A DNA stretch of 64,000 nucleotides from Trametes villosa. Its lineage: Eukaryota; Basidiomycota; Agaricomycetes; Polyporales; Polyporaceae. A program made the position numbers and the translations under genes. The stretch lies in the NCBI GenBank assembly GCA_002964805.2, contig PUDQ02000113.1, positions 496,001-560,000 on the forward strand, given 5' to 3'. Below, piece by piece: positions 61,701-64,000 of this stretch (positions are counted from its first letter, which is position 1; the number at the start of each line of letters is the position of its first letter). The notes below the pieces were generated by a model that saw only the letters and a program-made list of their open reading frames with translations, ran no database searches and had not been told where the DNA came from.

Positions 61701-63112
61701 ACTGGAAAAGTCGCCGTCTCCCCAGTTGGGACGTCGCGAAGCGACCGCCTCTGCTAGAATAGTCTGCATCACTTCCTGGAAGCGAGTTTGAGTCACGGAG
61801 AGCGATTCACGGAGCTCTGCCAGGGGGAGCGTTGCTGCACGAACCTCTGCCGCGTGGACCTCCGTCGTGTGGACCTCTGTCGTGAGGATCTTTGTCGTGA
61901 GGACCTCTGCCGTGTGAACCTCTGCCGAGGGAACCTCTGCCGAGGGGGCCTCTGCCGGGTGGGGTTCTGTCGGATAAGCCTCTGCAAGCTGAGGGTCTGC
62001 TGGATGAAGCTCTTCCAGACAAGGCTCCGCCGGGATGAGTTCCACCGGTTGAAGCTCTTCCGGACGAGACTCCACCGGGATGTCCTCGATCGGAAGAAGC
62101 TCTGTCGGGGGGAACTCTGCAGCGAGGTCGGGAGATGAAAACGTCGAGTCGGAATAAGCCGAGCCGAACGACGCGAACGACAGAAGGGCCCTAGGGGCCC
62201 CAGTGAATTCCTCGGCCTCTGCGGCGCCCATGGAGGAAAGTCCAGATACGCTCGGCTCCTCGGCCTCCGTTATGTCGGAAAGCAGACCAGTGTGCAGCGA
62301 GCGGTGTTCCAGGGCGACAGAGGATTGCGGGGTCTCGAGAGACATGTCATCATCGGCAGAGTTGGGGAGAGGGACAAGAACGGCAAGAGCGGCGGCCTCG
62401 GGCGCGGCCTCCACTTGTTCGGTCGAGTTGCTTGGCGTAGGGAGTTTGACAGTGATGGCCTGCTCGACGTTCAGAACAGGCTCGCAAGACACTTGAAGGG
62501 ATTTGACTCACAGCGGGCTCGGGAAACAAGGCTCCCTCAGAGGCAGGCGATCCCAGCTTCGGCGTCTCATACGCCTCTCCTTCGTCCATGTTATCGTCCA
62601 CGTCCGCATCCGGAACCGTCGCCTCATCGTGTGAGCGGTCGACGAATATAAACGAGGTACTTGTTTCCTGCACGGCCGGGCTCAGACTGCGATCACAGTG
62701 CTGGAAGACGAAGGATAGGTCGACATCGTCTAGGGTGACCTCCGTGCTGCCGGCAGGGTCGACATAGGGCTGGAAGCGCACGGGAGAGTTCTCATCGTAC
62801 TCGGAGGCCGGGCTGTTCGGCTAGGGACCGTATCTGTGAGCGATGTTCCGACTGAGGTACCTGCAGTAATAGACTTACGCTCTGCAGAGGTGACTTCGGG
62901 GTGGGCGCCCCGCTGTCGGCCTGCGGTGCGTCGCTCTGAACGTTGTCTGCGCCAACGACCTTCGGCGAGCTCGGTTGTAGCACGTTCGCGGTGTCGCGCC
63001 GCTCCGGAGATGCTGAACGAGACCGAGGGGCGGGTTTCGCCTGCTTCGCCCTCCTGTCTGCCTGCTGGCCGCGTCGAAAGAAGAAATTGCGGGTGAGGAC
63101 CCGGTTGAACAT
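58719..63112 (-). CDS. Giant Pro/Ala-rich repeat protein of unknown function
   Basis: I do not recognise it. Three exons read in frame to roughly 1,450 residues: a start exon from 63112 (MFNRVLTRNFFFRRGQQADR), a second with DDVDLSFVFQHCDRSLSPAV and STSFIFVDRSHDEATVPDAD, and a 3.8 kb third exon. Low-complexity blocks follow one another: acidic Pro/Glu repeats (AEVHTAEVLTTK..TTEVHTTEV), Ala-Pro repeats (VAAPTPAPVAAPTPEPVAAP), Lys/Pro/Ala (APVAPSKAPVAPSKAPVPPA) and Gln/Pro (PPSTAQDKPPSTAQDQPP). Near the C-terminus a more ordered stretch, DTVEADLVRLRAMLHESGLD then DRRLSSMISVSQLHPFWVAQ, may be the functional part. The end is DKHGWTVNSP. The intron between exons 2 and 3 is short (about 34 bases) and is the weakest junction. 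Scaffold or cytoskeletal use is possible but not shown. Confidence 0.65.
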
Positions 63113-63526
63113 GAGGCCTGAGGATGTATCGCGCGTGGGGGAGATGGTGGGGGGAGCTGGGAGAGCAGCGCGGGTTCGAACATGAACCTGCCCGGGAGGA
63201 CGTCGTTGGTGTGAAGTGGTCCGAAATGTGAAGAGCCTCTGTCAACTCAGCTCCAAAACAAACACACCTCGGCACAGTTGCGGCACAGCGTATGCACGCA
63301 TGCTGCGCGTACTCCTGGTCAGTTGTCGACAAACTCACCGGCTTGTACCCCGCTCAAACCTGTATACTTCCTACTTCCCGTAAAAGCAGCCTCGGGATTC
63401 GCCGAGCTACATGCGCGCGCTGCGGGAGAGACCAGAACCCAATAGATTACACCAATACATAAGCATCATTCCCTACCCGTCGCAGCTTCAAGAAGCACCA
63501 CGTTTTGTAGGACCCGTATGGACGTC
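63113..63526. other. Intergenic region
   Basis: Promoter of the Pro/Ala-rich gene and 3' flank of the dehydrogenase. No gene seen. Confidence 0.5.
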
Positions 63527-64000
63527 TCAGTCCGTGCGGTCGCGGTCGCGGAGCGACACAGCGGGAGCAGGCCCTTCCTCGGGCCTCCGCCCGGTGATCT
63601 TCACAAAGTCTTGCATACCGTAGTCGCACCCGGTAACCTGTGAAAGTACTGTCAGCCTCGTGTGGCAAATTACGCCTAAACCTGTGGCACTCACCCATTG
63701 CGCGAAGTCTCGCAGGAAGCTCGGGAAGAGGTGCAGCAGCGGCACAAAGTTCACGTAGAACGGCAGGTACAGCACACGCGAGTGCCGCTCGTCCAGCGTC
63801 GCGATGACGGCCTTCGCGACGTCCACCGGGGCCAAGCTGGGGAAGAAGAACCTGTAGAGGAAGTTCTTCGGGTGGCGGGCGGTCGCGAAGAGGGGCGACA
63901 TCATGTGGCCGGCGATGAGCAGGCTAGTGCGGACTTCGGGAGCGTTGTATACATGGTCGAGCTCGTATCGGAGCGACTCGTGCAGGGTAATGAGCGCTGC
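63527..64000 (-). CDS. Short-chain dehydrogenase/reductase, C-terminal part
   Basis: Only the last two exons or so are in the window. The segment ALITLHESLRYELDHVYNAP then EVRTSLLIAGHMMSPLF matches the C-terminal part of RDH10/DHRS-type classical SDRs, after the YxxxK active site, which lies beyond the window edge. VDVAKAVIATLDERHSRVLY and LPFYVNFVPLLHLFPSFLRD suggest a membrane-associated enzyme. A short intron (near 63640-63695) joins FAQW to VTGCDYGMQDFVKITGR, and the end is RDRDRTD. Lipid, retinoid-like or sterol substrates are typical of relatives, but none can be assigned. Confidence 0.75.
   Translation of the reverse strand, partial: AALITLHESLRYELDHVYNAPEVRTSLLIAGHMMSPLFATARHPKNFLYRFFFPSLAPVDVAKAVIATLDERHSRVLYLPFYVNFVPLLHLFPSFLRDFAQWVSATGLGVICHTRLTVLSQVTGCDYGMQDFVKITGRRPEEGPAPAVSLRDRDRTD

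Overview
The window looks like the genome of a filamentous basidiomycete, most likely an Agaricomycete (the class is an inference). It is GC-rich. Its genes are split by many 45-60 base introns with GT(A/G)..AG borders. The encoded proteins are fungal: Kre6-type glucan synthesis protein, Pex14, Did2, Vps60 and Glc3. No tRNA, rRNA, CRISPR array or intact autonomous transposon was seen. Coordinates below run from start codon to stop codon with introns included.

0-7.5 kb: a tandem array of membrane-anchored M28B peptidases (glutamate carboxypeptidase II / transferrin-receptor type), all on the minus strand. It holds one partial and two complete copies, plus a 172 bp TA-flanked MITE and a 31 bp promoter block shared by two of the copies. 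7.9-13.4 kb: Pex14 (plus) converges on a Kre6/Skn1-type GH16 protein (minus). 13.4-16.4 and 18.6-21.2 kb are two gene-poor stretches around a CASTOR-like ACT-domain protein. 21.2-23.8 kb: a JMJD7-like hydroxylase and the ESCRT-III protein Did2/CHMP1 share a divergent promoter. 24.5-27.5 kb: a large SR-rich orphan.

28.8-39.1 kb: two FIST-domain paralogues in opposite orientation bracket a homoserine/serine O-acetyltransferase, a 13-exon aldehyde dehydrogenase, a small two-span membrane protein and Vps60/CHMP5. 39.7-41.1 kb: an isopenicillin-N-synthase-like 2OG-Fe(II) oxygenase with a presequence-like N-terminus, then a foldback element at 41.3-41.8 kb. 42.1-46.5 kb: three tandem genes for an unrecognised type II membrane protein family with a coiled-coil stalk and a duplicated Cys-containing ectodomain. 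All three share one five-exon, all-phase-0 structure. This is the best candidate here for undescribed biology.

46.8-64 kb: a BTB-domain protein, a polytopic membrane protein fused to a spermidine-synthase-like methyltransferase domain, glycogen branching enzyme, a further M28B peptidase on the plus strand, a giant Pro/Ala-rich repeat protein, and the C-terminal end of a short-chain dehydrogenase. Themes are late endosomal sorting (Did2, Vps60), glucan and glycogen chemistry (Kre6, Glc3), sulfur amino acid synthesis, and local expansion of M28B peptidases and of the tandem ectodomain family. Apart from those duplications, the neighbours look like ordinary unlinked eukaryotic genes rather than one pathway.
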